A stretch of DNA of 54,526 bases from contig NZ_AUBI01000018.1 of the NCBI RefSeq assembly GCF_000429165.1, positions 1 through 54,526 of the forward strand. Direction: 5' to 3'. Every line of letters starts with the position of its first letter. The first letter of the stretch is position 1. This document shows, in pieces, positions 1-8,644 of the stretch. Both the position numbers and the translations under genes were made by a program. The notes under the pieces are model-generated. The model worked only from the letters and a program-made list of their open reading frames with translations. It had not been told where the DNA came from and did no database searches. Source of the DNA: Acetobacter nitrogenifigens DSM 23921 = NBRC 105050 (GTDB taxonomy: Bacteria > Pseudomonadota > Alphaproteobacteria > Acetobacterales > Acetobacteraceae).

Positions 1-285
1 GAAGACCAGACCTAAAGCCGAATCCTGACCCTTCGCCTGTTCAAACAGAGCCTGCCAGACGCCGAGCTTTGCCCAGCGGATGAAGAGTTGGGCTGCCGTC
101 CACCAGGGGCCGAGTTCAGCAGGAATGGAGCGCCATTTCGCGCCGTTCTGATGGCGCCAGAAAATCGCTGACATGGTCCGTCGCAGATCGCGAGGCGGGG
201 TTTTGCCTTTCGGACGAACCGTCTCGATCAGAGGTTCCCAGATCGACCATGCATCATCGGAAAATACAGACTGTATCATGCTCAT
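1..285 (-). CDS. IS5-family transposase, N-terminal part (cut by window edge)
   Basis: The first 95 codons of a transposase open from ATG at 285 (MSMIQSVFSDDAWSIWEPLI). The WEPLIE, RRTMSAIFWRHQNGAKW and LGPWWTAAQLFIRW stretches are the typical DUF4096 N-terminal domain of IS427-group transposases. In this group the catalytic DDE core lies downstream and is usually reached by a -1 frameshift. That part is outside the window. The protein differs at many residues from the complete copy at 53259, so two IS subtypes are present. Confidence 0.88.
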   Translation of the reverse strand, partial: MSMIQSVFSDDAWSIWEPLIETVRPKGKTPPRDLRRTMSAIFWRHQNGAKWRSIPAELGPWWTAAQLFIRWAKLGVWQALFEQAKGQDSALGLVF

Positions 286-333
286 GACAAAGAGCTATGC
301 AGTGCGCTCCGTCTTTCAAGACCTAACAGGCCC
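1..333 (-). mobile_element. Truncated IS5-family (IS427-like) element, left window edge
   Basis: The element reads towards the left edge, and its terminal repeat (GGGCCTGTTAGG on the minus strand) ends at position 333. A TA dinucleotide follows at 334-335, fitting the 2-bp target seen at the complete copy at 53220-54062. By eye the 320 bases nearest the end are identical to the copy at 54207-54526 in opposite orientation. Only the first third of the element is present, because the window stops inside orfA. Confidence 0.9.
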
Positions 334-530
334 TAGATAATTTGATGTCTGGGTCGCATGCCGTCGGTAATTTGTCGGAGCGTCCTGATATTTGAGTAAT
401 GATCGGACAATCTTGTGTTGAATTTAAATAAAAATGCAAAATTCGTTCGCACAAATATTGCGGTAAAAAATACACTTTACCTAATGGTGGGAGAAAATTC
501 CCCCCCCCACCGTGCGGTCTTTGAGAAATT

Positions 531-683
531 TCAGGAAGAAGTGTAGTCATCGCGGCAACTGCGACCAATGAAGATTGCGACAGCGACCTGCCCTGCTATG
601 TTGAGAGACAGAGCGGTAAGCCATGCTCCCTCGATGCCAAGGAAGATATTCACAAGCATCAGACCAAGAATATAAAACCACAT
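531..683 (-). CDS. Possible 50-residue membrane peptide
   Basis: A short ORF from ATG at 683 encodes a peptide beginning MWFYILGLMLVNIFLG. It has two hydrophobic stretches (about residues 2-17 and 22-41) and a charged tail ending RSCRDDYTSS. That pattern suggests a small inner-membrane protein with a short hairpin topology. The ribosome-binding site is weak (GGATT about 9 bases upstream) and I recognise no family. It sits alone between the truncated IS and a lipoprotein gene. Hydrophobicity is the main support, so this may be a chance ORF. Confidence 0.35.
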   Translation of the reverse strand: MWFYILGLMLVNIFLGIEGAWLTALSLNIAGQVAVAIFIGRSCRDDYTSS

Positions 684-1065
684 GACTATAATCCAAATTC
701 ATTCGCTGTCCTGTTCTTTGGGTATCAGCGAAATTGCGAATTGAATTTGATCTTGATCAACGAATGTCGCCAAATTGCAAAATTTTTTTGGCGCCGTTTT
801 TTTCGCTCAGGTTGAGGCGATGTGAGTTTTCCAGTATTTTGAATCTGCTGGTTTTTGCATATAATTTTGTTGTGCAGATATATACTGCGTTTCGAATCGA
901 TCGCTATATCGAGGGCCGAATTATTGCCGTTGTGCGATATCGCAGTTATCCCGCCGCTCAATAACGAGGGGCGGAATTGAACGATCCTGCCTTCCCACGT
1001 AATTGAAAAGGCGACACAGCCTCCGCCGGATTGCTCTTTTAGATGCGTGGAATGGCTTCGTGGAT
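684..1065. other. Intergenic, no gene supported
   Basis: This is a moderately AT-rich stretch between the small hydrophobic ORF and the lipoprotein gene. A 76-codon plus-strand frame and longer minus-strand frames exist, but they lack a good ribosome-binding site, recognisable motifs or coding bias. I see no RNA gene or strong hairpin. Confidence 0.5.
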
Positions 1066-1248
1066 CTATTGAACGGGCGAGATCGTTCCGTTTGGTCCCT
1101 GGGCAGCGTTGTCTTCCGGCCCGTTTGACGAGTGTCCGTCGTAACCAACATACAGCGGTGATTTCGTCGTCGCTTTTTCTGCTTGCGGCGTCGGTGTGGA
1201 GCACGCGGCCAAGGAGACCAGAGTAAGAGCGCCAATAGCTTTTATCAT
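1066..1248 (-). CDS. Small predicted lipoprotein
   Basis: This encodes 60 residues starting MIKAIGALTLVSLAACSTP. There is a positively charged start, a hydrophobic core and a classical lipobox LAAC with the lipidated cysteine at residue 16. Processing by signal peptidase II would leave a short mature peptide of about 45 residues, rich in Pro, Gly, Asn and Thr, tethered to a membrane. GAGAGG lies 6 bases before the ATG, which is good support for translation. It looks monocistronic. The function is unknown. Entericidin-like or other small envelope lipoproteins are possible analogues, but nothing in the sequence decides this. Confidence 0.7.
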   Translation of the reverse strand: MIKAIGALTLVSLAACSTPTPQAEKATTKSPLYVGYDGHSSNGPEDNAAQGPNGTISPVQ

Positions 1249-1578
1249 CTTTTCCTCTCGCTGTTTTTCTGTGTTTTTTTGACGGAAAGAAAGAGAAACG
1301 GCAAGTTTGGGCGTCCGAGGTCATTAAATGTTTTTGTGAAAATATTGAAATATTTGTATGTGCGCTAATAGGCGCACGCACCGTGGCTTTGGCGTTCGTT
1401 AATATGCAACGCAGTATGTATGCGAGGGCAGTCTCTCTGAAACGCCCTGTTTCAATTCACGCGGAGCGACCGCAAAACATGTGGGCATCGATAGTTAAAA
1501 TATCATGGCGCGAAAATGCTCCCTGTAGGACAGCAGTGTTCAGATAGGCGTTCGAGATAGCTCATGCCGCCCGCACGG
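1249..1578. other. Intergenic, no gene supported
   Basis: The gap lies between the lipoprotein start and the end of the comM/yifB gene. It should contain the lipoprotein promoter, and an AT-rich tract lies at about 1320-1370. I find no convincing small ORF, RNA or T-tailed hairpin. Confidence 0.5.
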
Positions 1579-3075
1579 TCACAGCAGCGATGCGTGCCTC
1601 GGCCTGAGGCCGATCGCCTCCGTGACGTGTCGCGCTTCGATTAAGTCGCGGTCGTCAAGATCCGCTATGGTGCGGGCGACACGCAGCAGGCGCGTAAAGC
1701 CGCGCGCTGAGAGACGTAGCTTTCGCGCAGCGTCCTCCAGAACGCTTTTAGCCTCAGATGAGAGTTCGAAATCTTGAGTTGAGACCTCGGCGTTCCGAAG
1801 ACCGTCTGTTCGTTTACTTTGGCGTGCCCGCGCGGTAACGACGCGGGCCGCGACGACTTCGGAGGATTCCCCGGACGGCGCTTGCATGAGGCTGAGGGGG
1901 CTCAACGGTTGCACGTCAACCCAAAGATCGATGCGGTCCAGAAGTGGCCCCGACAGGCGGGATAGGTAATCTTCCCCGCAGCGCGGCGCCTTCCGGCATT
2001 CGCGTGACGTGTCGCCCAGATATCCGCAGCGGCACGGGTTCATGGCGGCGATCAGTTGAAACCGCGCGGGGTACGTAATATGCGCGGCGGCGCGGGCGAT
2101 GGTCGTTCGGCCCAACTCCAGCGGCTGACGCAAGGATTCGAGCGCCTGTCGGGAGAATTCCGGCAATTCATCCAGAAATAACACGCCCCGATGCGCCAGG
2201 CTGACCTCGCCTGGCTTCGCGCGGGCGCCGCCGCCGATCAGCGCAGGCTGCGTGGCGGAATGATGCGGGTCGCGAAACGGCGGCCGCAACAGAGGACGTC
2301 CATCCGTCAGCAGCCCGGCGGCGCTGTAGATGCGGGTGACCTCAAGCGTCTCTTCCTTTGAAAGAGGCGGCAGCAATCCGGGTAGACGGGACGCGAGCAT
2401 CGACTTGCCGGAGCCGGGCGGCCCGGACATCAACATCGAATGACCGCCCGCGGCGGCGATTTCCAGTGCTCGCCGGGCGACGGCCATGCCCTTCACGTCA
2501 GCAAGGTCAGGACCGATCGGCGCTTCGTCCTCCAGCGAGGGGAGAGCCGGCTGGGAGAGAACCTGCACACCACGAAAATGGTTGACCAGCGACACCAGAT
2601 CAGGGGCGGCCAGAATGTCGATATCGCCGCCGAAAACCGCCTCCGTTGCCTGCGCAGCGGGGCATATTAGCCCCAGTTTCAGCGCTGCGGCCGAGATCGA
2701 AGCGGACAAGACGCCAGCGACCCTGTTCAAGCCGCCATCGAGCGACAACTCGCCAAGCACGGCGTAACGGCCGAGTTCCTCTATGGGGAGGACTTCCATC
2801 GCCGCCAGCACGGCGAGCGCGATGGGAAGATCGAAATGCGATCCTTCCTTCAGCAAATCGGCAGGGACGAGGTTGATGAGGATACGTTTTGGCGGCAGCG
2901 CCAGCCCCATGGACGTCAGGGCCGCGCGCACGCGTTCCCGCGCTTCGCCGACGGCCTTGTCAGGCAGGCCAACGATTAGAAACGCAGGGAGACCGCTTGC
3001 GATCTGGACTTCCACCCAGACCGGAGCGGCCTCTATGCCCAAGAAAGCGAAACTGCGGACCCGGGCGTTGATCAT
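1579..3075 (-). CDS. comM: YifB/ComM family AAA+ ATPase (Mg-chelatase-like)
   Basis: A 498-residue protein from ATG at 3075 (MINARVRSFAFLGIEAAPVW), the usual start of this family. The N-terminal ChlI-like domain (about 1-170) is followed by an AAA+ module with Walker A GPPGSGKS and Walker B LFLDELPEF. A cysteine cluster follows (NPCRCGYLGD, RECRKAPRCG), then the RLSGPLLDRIDLWV segment and the Mg_chelatase_C helical domain at the end. In naturally transformable bacteria ComM is a branch-migration helicase for integrating incoming DNA; in others its role is less clear. The gene starts 31 bp after serA ends, so the two are probably co-transcribed. The open frame continues upstream, but that extension overlaps serA in another frame and is unlikely to be translated. 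Confidence 0.92.
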   Translation of the reverse strand: MINARVRSFAFLGIEAAPVWVEVQIASGLPAFLIVGLPDKAVGEARERVRAALTSMGLALPPKRILINLVPADLLKEGSHFDLPIALAVLAAMEVLPIEELGRYAVLGELSLDGGLNRVAGVLSASISAAALKLGLICPAAQATEAVFGGDIDILAAPDLVSLVNHFRGVQVLSQPALPSLEDEAPIGPDLADVKGMAVARRALEIAAAGGHSMLMSGPPGSGKSMLASRLPGLLPPLSKEETLEVTRIYSAAGLLTDGRPLLRPPFRDPHHSATQPALIGGGARAKPGEVSLAHRGVLFLDELPEFSRQALESLRQPLELGRTTIARAAAHITYPARFQLIAAMNPCRCGYLGDTSRECRKAPRCGEDYLSRLSGPLLDRIDLWVDVQPLSPLSLMQAPSGESSEVVAARVVTARARQSKRTDGLRNAEVSTQDFELSSEAKSVLEDAARKLRLSARGFTRLLRVARTIADLDDRDLIEARHVTEAIGLRPRHASLL

Positions 3076-3106
3076 GGACCGGACGAGACCTCGGCTACAG
3101 CGTCGT

Positions 3107-4360
3107 TCAGCGGCCCTGGTAGAGCAGGCGGGCGCGAATGGAGCCATCCAGCTCGCGCAGTTGATCGAGCAGGCGATGGTCCTTGTCGTGATCGCCGCCC
3201 GTGTCGGCTTCGACCACAACGTAGCCAAGCTCGCCGTCCGTCTGAAGATACTGCGCAGTGATGTTGCAGCCTTCGCGAGAGAAAATCTCGTTGATGCGCG
3301 ACAGGATGCCCGGAACGTTGTGATGGACATGCATGAAGCGCGTGCCGCGCGGGCTCTGAGGCAGCTGCACGCTCGGGAAATTCACAGCGCCCAGCGTGGA
3401 GCCAATGTCGGAGTAATCGACGAACTTGCGAGCGACTTCGACGCCGATCCGCTCCTGCGCCTCGGCGGTGGAGCCGCCGATGTGTGGAGAGAGAATGACG
3501 TTATCGAGTCCCTGCAGCGGAGAGACGAAGCGCTCGCCCGCAGCTTTCGGCTCCTTGGGGAACACGTCGATGGCTGCGCCGAGCAGATGTCCGGATTTCA
3601 GCGCGTCGGCGGCGGCGTCGAGGTCGACGACGTTGCCGCGGGCGTTGTTGATCAGGAAGGAGCCCGGCTTCATCGCACGAATCTGCTCGGCGCCGATCAT
3701 GTTCGCCGTTCCGGGGAGCTGCGGAACATGAAGGCTGACCACGTCGCTTTCGGCCAGCATCGCCTCAAGGGAGTTGGCGGGAGAGGCGTTGCCGTGACCC
3801 AGCTTGTCGATCACGTCGTAGTAGATGACGCGCATGCCGAACGCCTCAGCCAGCACTGAAAGCTGCGAGCCGATCGATCCATAACCGACAATGCCAAGAG
3901 TCTTGCCGCGCACTTCCCAGCTGTTGGTCGCGGATTTGTCCCACTGTCCGTCGTGGCAGCCGACCGAGCGGGGGAAGATGCGGCGCATCAGCATCACGAT
4001 CTCGCCCATGACCAGTTCGGCGACGGAGCGGGTGTTGCTGAACGGGGCGTTGAACACTGGGATGCCCCGTTCCTGCGCGGCCTTCAGGTCGACCTGATTG
4101 GTGCCGATGCAGAAGCAGCCGATGGCGATCAGACGGTCCGCCGCGTCGATGACTTCACGCGTGAGCTGCGTGCGCGAGCGGATGCCGACGAGATGCACGC
4201 CTTCAAGTGCGCGTTGCAGCGCTTCGCCCTCAAGCGCGCCCTTGTGGCGGACGACGTTCTCGTAGCCGCTGGCTTTCAGCAGCGCCACGGCGCTGTCGTG
4301 CACGCCTTCAAGAAGGAGAATGCGAATCTTGTCCTTGGAGAGGGACAGTTGAGAATTCAT
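3107..4360 (-). CDS. serA: D-3-phosphoglycerate dehydrogenase
   Basis: This enzyme oxidises 3-phosphoglycerate to 3-phosphohydroxypyruvate, the first committed step of serine synthesis. The 417 residues match the short E. coli-type SerA with one C-terminal ACT domain. Visible motifs are the NAD-binding GIVGYGSIGSQLSVLAEAFG, the active-site region INNARGNVVD, the catalytic His in ILSPHIGGSTAEAQ, and the ACT domain from about residue 340 (HVHHNVPGILSRINEIFS), which in relatives binds L-serine for feedback inhibition. It lies in a minus-strand run with hisN upstream (214 bp gap) and comM immediately downstream. Confidence 0.96.
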   Translation of the reverse strand: MNSQLSLSKDKIRILLLEGVHDSAVALLKASGYENVVRHKGALEGEALQRALEGVHLVGIRSRTQLTREVIDAADRLIAIGCFCIGTNQVDLKAAQERGIPVFNAPFSNTRSVAELVMGEIVMLMRRIFPRSVGCHDGQWDKSATNSWEVRGKTLGIVGYGSIGSQLSVLAEAFGMRVIYYDVIDKLGHGNASPANSLEAMLAESDVVSLHVPQLPGTANMIGAEQIRAMKPGSFLINNARGNVVDLDAAADALKSGHLLGAAIDVFPKEPKAAGERFVSPLQGLDNVILSPHIGGSTAEAQERIGVEVARKFVDYSDIGSTLGAVNFPSVQLPQSPRGTRFMHVHHNVPGILSRINEIFSREGCNITAQYLQTDGELGYVVVEADTGGDHDKDHRLLDQLRELDGSIRARLLYQGR

Positions 4361-4574
4361 TCGGTTAGCTCGCGGCAGTTGCGCAGATCCGGGCCACGAT
4401 CCGTCTGGCGGGCGGCGTTGGCGCGAAGGCGACCGCTAAGCCTTCATCGCGCATATCCGTCCGGCGCGCGGCGGCCGTCGGGATGACGGGAAGCGGCGGG
4501 GCCGCCGCCATAGCACGTTTCAGTGCGTGCTGGAAATCATGGCGGTTCCGTCAGGGTTGCGTCCGGCGCGCGGT

Positions 4575-5372
4575 TCAGGCTCGAAGGCTTTCGATCGCCG
4601 AGTCGAGCAACGTCGCGTCGCCGACGGCGAGCACTGTGCCGTCTCCGGCGTCCGAGAGCGGCGCGCCGTTCCAATCGGTCACCCGTCCCCCGGCGCCTTC
4701 AACCACCGGGATCAGCGCGGCCCAATCCCATGGTTTCATCGCGCACTCAGCGATGACGTCGATATGCCCCATAGCCAGCAGGCCATAGCTGTAGCAATCG
4801 CCGCCCCAGCTTGCGCGCTTGACCTGCTTTTTCAACCCGTCCCAACCCGGTCGAGGAGCGAGATCCAGCATTTCGGGAGAGGTGCAGGAAAGATCGGCGT
4901 CGGCCAGCGTCGGGCAGGCGCGAGCGGAAATCGTCCGCCCGACGTCGGACGCGCCCTTTCGAAACTGCGTCTGGCGGCCGGTTACGCCTGTCCAGCGTTC
5001 ACCTGTCACGGGTTGGTCGATGATCCCGATCAGCGGCTCCCCTTCGTGCAGCAACGCGATCAGCGTGCCGAAGCTGGGGCGGCCGGTAATGAAGGCGCGT
5101 GTCCCGTCGATGGGGTCCAGAGTCCAGCGATAGCCGCTGGTGCCGCTCTGCAGACCGAACTCCTCGCCGAGAACCGCGTGATCGGGATGACGTTCGGCAA
5201 GCATCGCGCGCATCACACGTTCGGCCATGCGATCGGCGATGGTGACGGGGCTTTCGTCCGCCTTGTCGAGCGTCGTGATCGGGGAGCGGAAATAGGGGCA
5301 GATGACGGCGCCGGCGACATCGGCAAGCGCATGGGCTGTTTCGACGAGGCGGTCGAGATCGTGAAGCGTCAT
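4575..5372 (-). CDS. hisN: Inositol-monophosphatase-type histidinol-phosphatase
   Basis: A 265-residue protein of the Mg-dependent IMPase/FIG superfamily, most like HisN, which dephosphorylates L-histidinol phosphate in histidine synthesis. Metal-site motifs are the glutamates in VLGEEFG, then DPIDGTRAFITG, and the C-terminal WDWAALIPVVEGAGG. The RAFITGRPSFGTLIAL stretch after the metal motif is typical of HisN rather than of SuhB or CysQ. The start at 5372 (MTLHDLDRLVE) has AGGA about 10 bases upstream. It follows the cytochrome c gene by 43 bp. Residual uncertainty concerns substrate only, because IMPase paralogues are easily confused. Confidence 0.85.
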   Translation of the reverse strand: MTLHDLDRLVETAHALADVAGAVICPYFRSPITTLDKADESPVTIADRMAERVMRAMLAERHPDHAVLGEEFGLQSGTSGYRWTLDPIDGTRAFITGRPSFGTLIALLHEGEPLIGIIDQPVTGERWTGVTGRQTQFRKGASDVGRTISARACPTLADADLSCTSPEMLDLAPRPGWDGLKKQVKRASWGGDCYSYGLLAMGHIDVIAECAMKPWDWAALIPVVEGAGGRVTDWNGAPLSDAGDGTVLAVGDATLLDSAIESLRA

Positions 5373-5415
5373 GAGCGATCCTGTTGCAAGTCTGGCCACG
5401 TCCGTAAGCGCGGTT

Positions 5416-5907
5416 TCACGGCGTCGGGGCGGGGTGGAGAGTTTTGAGCCACGCGATAATGTCGGCCCGATCGTTGGGGTCGGGCACTCCGGACAGGGAC
5501 ATTCGCGTGCCGGGAGCGAAGGCGAAGGGATTGCTGAGCCACTCGCCAAGGCGCGCGTCGTCCCAGGTTTCACCGCGATGTGCGCTCAGGGCGGCGGAAT
5601 AGGAATATCCCGCCCGGCTTGCCACTCCGCGCCCGATGACGCCCGCCAGAGCGGGGCCGACGGCGTCATGGCCGTCCGGCAAAAGTTCATGACAGGTCGA
5701 GCAGATACGCGTGGCCAGAATTGCGCCATGCGCCACGCTGATCGGGCGCGGCAGGGCGTCGCCGTCTGTTTTTTCCGGGATGTCGAACGCCGGGCGTGGA
5801 GGCGGCGCATAGGGTATGGTCCATGACCCGCACAGCCACGCGGTGGCGACCGCCACGCATGTGATGAGGATCGCCGTGGCGATACGGTTCAAGGTCGAAA
5901 AATCCAT
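5416..5907 (-). CDS. Membrane-anchored c-type cytochrome
   Basis: A 163-residue protein with an N-terminal hydrophobic segment (about residues 5-25) acting as signal or anchor, a Pro-rich linker, and one class I cytochrome c domain. The heme motif is CSTCH, and GTRMSLSG supplies the likely distal methionine ligand; the WLSNPFAFAPGTRM context matches the cytochrome c2/CycM group. It would carry electrons on the periplasmic side of the membrane. I prefer ATG at 5907 (MDFSTLNR) because AGGG precedes it; an upstream ATG at 5934 is also in frame. The gene heads the hisN-serA-comM run, with no evident functional link to it. Confidence 0.88.
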   Translation of the reverse strand: MDFSTLNRIATAILITCVAVATAWLCGSWTIPYAPPPRPAFDIPEKTDGDALPRPISVAHGAILATRICSTCHELLPDGHDAVGPALAGVIGRGVASRAGYSYSAALSAHRGETWDDARLGEWLSNPFAFAPGTRMSLSGVPDPNDRADIIAWLKTLHPAPTP

Positions 5908-6065
5908 GCTCACCCTGAGGCGGTCGTCGCGCAAAAGCGCGGGGCAGGGCGGCGCCAGACCGCGGTTGCGTCGATCAGCCGTCTTTTCTAGAGTGCGCGC
6001 CGCTTCATGTGAAGCGGTCGGCGGCGCTTTCGCCGTCGTGCGTGCTTCCGGGTTCCGTTCCGTCG

Positions 6066-6824
6066 ATGATGTCGCCTCTCATAGTGATTCCGGCCCGCAT
6101 GGCCTCAACCCGACTTCCCGGCAAGCCGTTGGCGGATATTGGCGGTCGGCCGATGATTCTCCATGTGCTGGAGCGGGCTCTCGCGTCGGGGGTGGGGCGC
6201 GTCGTGGTCGCCGCTGCTGACGAGGAGATCGTGGCCTGCGTGCGCAACGCAGGAGGGGAGGTCGTGCTGACCGACCCCGAATTGCCCTCGGGCTCGGACC
6301 GCGCGCACGCGGCTGCGGAACTTCTGGATCCCGAACGACGACATAAGGTCGTCGTCAATCTGCAGGGCGATTTGCCGGGGCTCGATCCACAATCGCTCCG
6401 TGCGGTGCTGGCGCCGCTTTCTGACGACGCCATATCCATAGGAACGCTCGTGGCGCCGATTCACGATGCGGAAGAAGCCGCAGCGGATTCTGTCGTAAAG
6501 GTCGCCTGCGCCTTTCAGGATAATGGCGTCGCGGGAACGGACGCGGTGGCGCGCGCGCTATATTTTTCCCGTGTGGCCATTCCCTGGGGCGCCGGGCCGC
6601 TCTGGCACCATGTAGGCGTTTACGCCTGGCGTCGCGACGCGCTCGAGCGTTTTGTCGCGCTGCCGGAGTCCATTCTGGAACGACGCGAAAAGCTGGAGCA
6701 GTTACGCGCACTGGAGGCCGGGATGGCGATCGGATGCGCGCGCATTCCTGTGGCTCCGTTTGGGGTGGATACGCCCGACGACCTCGCTCGTGCGAGGCGC
6801 ATGATTGAAAGAGCAAGTGCATGA
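6066..6824 (+). CDS. kdsB: 3-deoxy-manno-octulosonate cytidylyltransferase
   Basis: KdsB activates Kdo with CTP to CMP-Kdo for transfer to lipid A. The nucleotide-binding signature PARMASTRLPGKPL is at the N-terminus, followed by LPSGSDRAHAAAE and VVNLQGDLPGL, where most relatives have QGDEP. The C-terminal part shows the FGVDTPDDLARA ending of the family. About 252 residues is normal length. Tandem ATGs at 6066 and 6069 both fit, and an in-frame GTG at 6009 is possible because no strong Shine-Dalgarno decides between them. The last codon overlaps the pheA start (ATGA), so kdsB, pheA, dapA and smpB probably form one transcript. Confidence 0.95.
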   Translation: MMSPLIVIPARMASTRLPGKPLADIGGRPMILHVLERALASGVGRVVVAAADEEIVACVRNAGGEVVLTDPELPSGSDRAHAAAELLDPERRHKVVVNLQGDLPGLDPQSLRAVLAPLSDDAISIGTLVAPIHDAEEAAADSVVKVACAFQDNGVAGTDAVARALYFSRVAIPWGAGPLWHHVGVYAWRRDALERFVALPESILERREKLEQLRALEAGMAIGCARIPVAPFGVDTPDDLARARRMIERASA

Positions 6825-7684
6825 CGACCGGCGCATCCCACACGATCGCATTTCAGGGGCGACCCGGCGCTTACTCCGATCTCGCATGCCGCAAGGCGTA
6901 TCCCGGTTGGACGACGCTGCCCTGCGAAACGTTCGCCGACGCCATCGCTGCGGTGAATGACGGGCGCGCCGCGCTGGGCATGTTGGCCTGCGAGAACAGC
7001 CTCGCCGGGCGGGTGCCCGATATCCACGCTCTGCTGCCCGATTCCGGGCTGCATATCGTGGGAGAGCACTTCCAGCGTGTGGAGCATTGCCTGATCGGCG
7101 TGCCCGGCGCGCGGATTGAACAGGCGAAGCGGGTCCATACGCACACGGTCGCCCTCGGCCAGATCAGGGGGCTGGTGCAGGAACTGGGACTGACCCCCGT
7201 CGTTGAGTTCGACACTGCGGGCGCTGCTGAGCTGGTGGCGCAGTGGGGGCGGCCGGAGGATGTCGCTGTCGCTTCTGAACTGGCGGCTGAGTTAAACGGG
7301 CTGACTATCCTGCGTCGCAACGTCGAGGACGCCGCACATAACACCACCCGTTTCTACGTGACGTCACGCGACCCGCAGGCGGCGCCGTCCGAGGCGGCGA
7401 TGATGACCACCGTGCTTTTCGGGGTGCGAAACGTGCCCGGCGCACTCTACAAGGTGCTCGGCGGTTTCGCCACGAACGGCGTCAATATGACCCGCCTTGA
7501 AAGCTACATGACTGGCGGTTCCTTCGCTGCGACGCAGTTTCTGCTGGACGTTGAGGGAAAACCCGACGATCCGGGGCTTAAACGGGCGCTCGCGGAGCTG
7601 GAGTTCTTCGCCGAACGCTTTCGGATACTGGGCGTCTATCCCCAGTCCCCCTTTCGGTTCGAAGCGCGCAACGTAGCGGCCTGA
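6821..7684 (+). CDS. pheA: Prephenate dehydratase
   Basis: This enzyme converts prephenate to phenylpyruvate in phenylalanine synthesis. It is a monofunctional 287-residue protein without a chorismate mutase domain. The periplasmic-binding-like catalytic fold opens with IAFQGRPGAYSD, and the catalytic NTTRFYV motif is at about residue 170. A C-terminal ACT domain follows (VPGALYKVLGGFATNGVNMT). The usual ESRP phenylalanine-binding motif is altered to LESYMTGGSF, a variant also known among alphaproteobacterial PheAs as far as I recall, so feedback behaviour should not be assumed. Its ATG overlaps the kdsB stop by 4 bp, indicating translational coupling. Confidence 0.95.
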   Translation: MTTGASHTIAFQGRPGAYSDLACRKAYPGWTTLPCETFADAIAAVNDGRAALGMLACENSLAGRVPDIHALLPDSGLHIVGEHFQRVEHCLIGVPGARIEQAKRVHTHTVALGQIRGLVQELGLTPVVEFDTAGAAELVAQWGRPEDVAVASELAAELNGLTILRRNVEDAAHNTTRFYVTSRDPQAAPSEAAMMTTVLFGVRNVPGALYKVLGGFATNGVNMTRLESYMTGGSFAATQFLLDVEGKPDDPGLKRALAELEFFAERFRILGVYPQSPFRFEARNVAA

Positions 7685-7747
7685 AAGGGCCAAAGTCATT
7701 CAATGCGACGGCTGGCGCCGTCCAGCCTGAACGCAAGAAGAAGACCA

Positions 7748-8644
7748 ATGACAGACATTATGTTTCAAGGGTCGTTTACGGCCCTGATTACCCCGATGAA
7801 CCCCGACGGTTCTATTGATCTCGCCGCGTTCGACAGGTTCGTCGAATGGCAGATCGCAGAGGGAAGCGACGGTCTGGTTCCTGTAGGCACCACAGGGGAG
7901 AGTCCTACCCTGTCGCATGAAGAGCACCATGATATCGTCGAGCGGACCGTCCGCATTTCTGCGGGACGCGTGCCGGTCATCGCGGGCGCTGGCTCCAACA
8001 GCACGGCCGAGGCGATCGATCTCGCGAAGCACGCGCAGGCCGCCGGCGCCTCGGCTGCGCTGGTCGTGACGCCGTACTACAACAAGCCGACGCAAGAGGG
8101 ACTCTACCGACATTTCTCGGCGATCGCCGATGCGGTCGAGATTCCTGTCGTTCTTTATAATATCCCCGGTCGTTCTGTCGTGGACATCAGCGTCGAAACG
8201 ATGACGCGCCTTGCGGCGAACGCCAATATCATCGGCGTGAAGGATGCGACGGCCAATCTGCTGCGCCCTCTTCAGGTGCGTCGGGCGATACGTAACAAGC
8301 GGTTCAATCAGTTGTCGGGGGAAGACGGAACTGCGGTGTCGTTCCTCGCCGCCGGAGGGGACGGGTGCATCAGCGTGACTTCCAACATCGCGCCCGCCCT
8401 GTGCGCTCGGGTGCAAAAGGCGTGGCGTGACGGGAGAGCGTCCGAGGCGCAGGAGCTTCAGGACCGTCTGTTGCCGCTACATGACGCTCTGTTCTGCGAG
8501 AGCAACCCTGCGCCTGCAAAATACGCCGCGTCGCTCCTTGGGTTGGCGGGCGAGACCTGCCGCTTGCCGCTCGCGCCCCTGTCGGAGGCGGCGCGCGCGA
8601 CGGTGAAAGCGGCGCTCGTCGAGGTCGGACTGCTCGACCGATAA
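7748..8644 (+). CDS. dapA: 4-hydroxy-tetrahydrodipicolinate synthase
   Basis: DapA condenses pyruvate with aspartate semialdehyde, the entry step to lysine and diaminopimelate. It is a 298-residue TIM barrel. The substrate loop GTTGESPTLSHEEH, the catalytic tyrosine in VVLYNIPGR and the Schiff-base lysine in IIGVKDATANL are all present. The start at 7748 (MTDIMFQGSFTALITP) follows an AAGAAG ribosome-binding site, and an in-frame upstream extension to 7703 is unlike the family. The gap to pheA is 63 bp. The stop TAA overlaps the smpB start codon. Confidence 0.96.
   Translation: MTDIMFQGSFTALITPMNPDGSIDLAAFDRFVEWQIAEGSDGLVPVGTTGESPTLSHEEHHDIVERTVRISAGRVPVIAGAGSNSTAEAIDLAKHAQAAGASAALVVTPYYNKPTQEGLYRHFSAIADAVEIPVVLYNIPGRSVVDISVETMTRLAANANIIGVKDATANLLRPLQVRRAIRNKRFNQLSGEDGTAVSFLAAGGDGCISVTSNIAPALCARVQKAWRDGRASEAQELQDRLLPLHDALFCESNPAPAKYAASLLGLAGETCRLPLAPLSEAARATVKAALVEVGLLDR

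Noticed and set aside
725..1381. A 218-codon minus-strand ORF overlapping the lipoprotein gene
   Set aside because: No ribosome-binding site, biased basic composition, and it overlaps a better supported lipoprotein with a lipobox.
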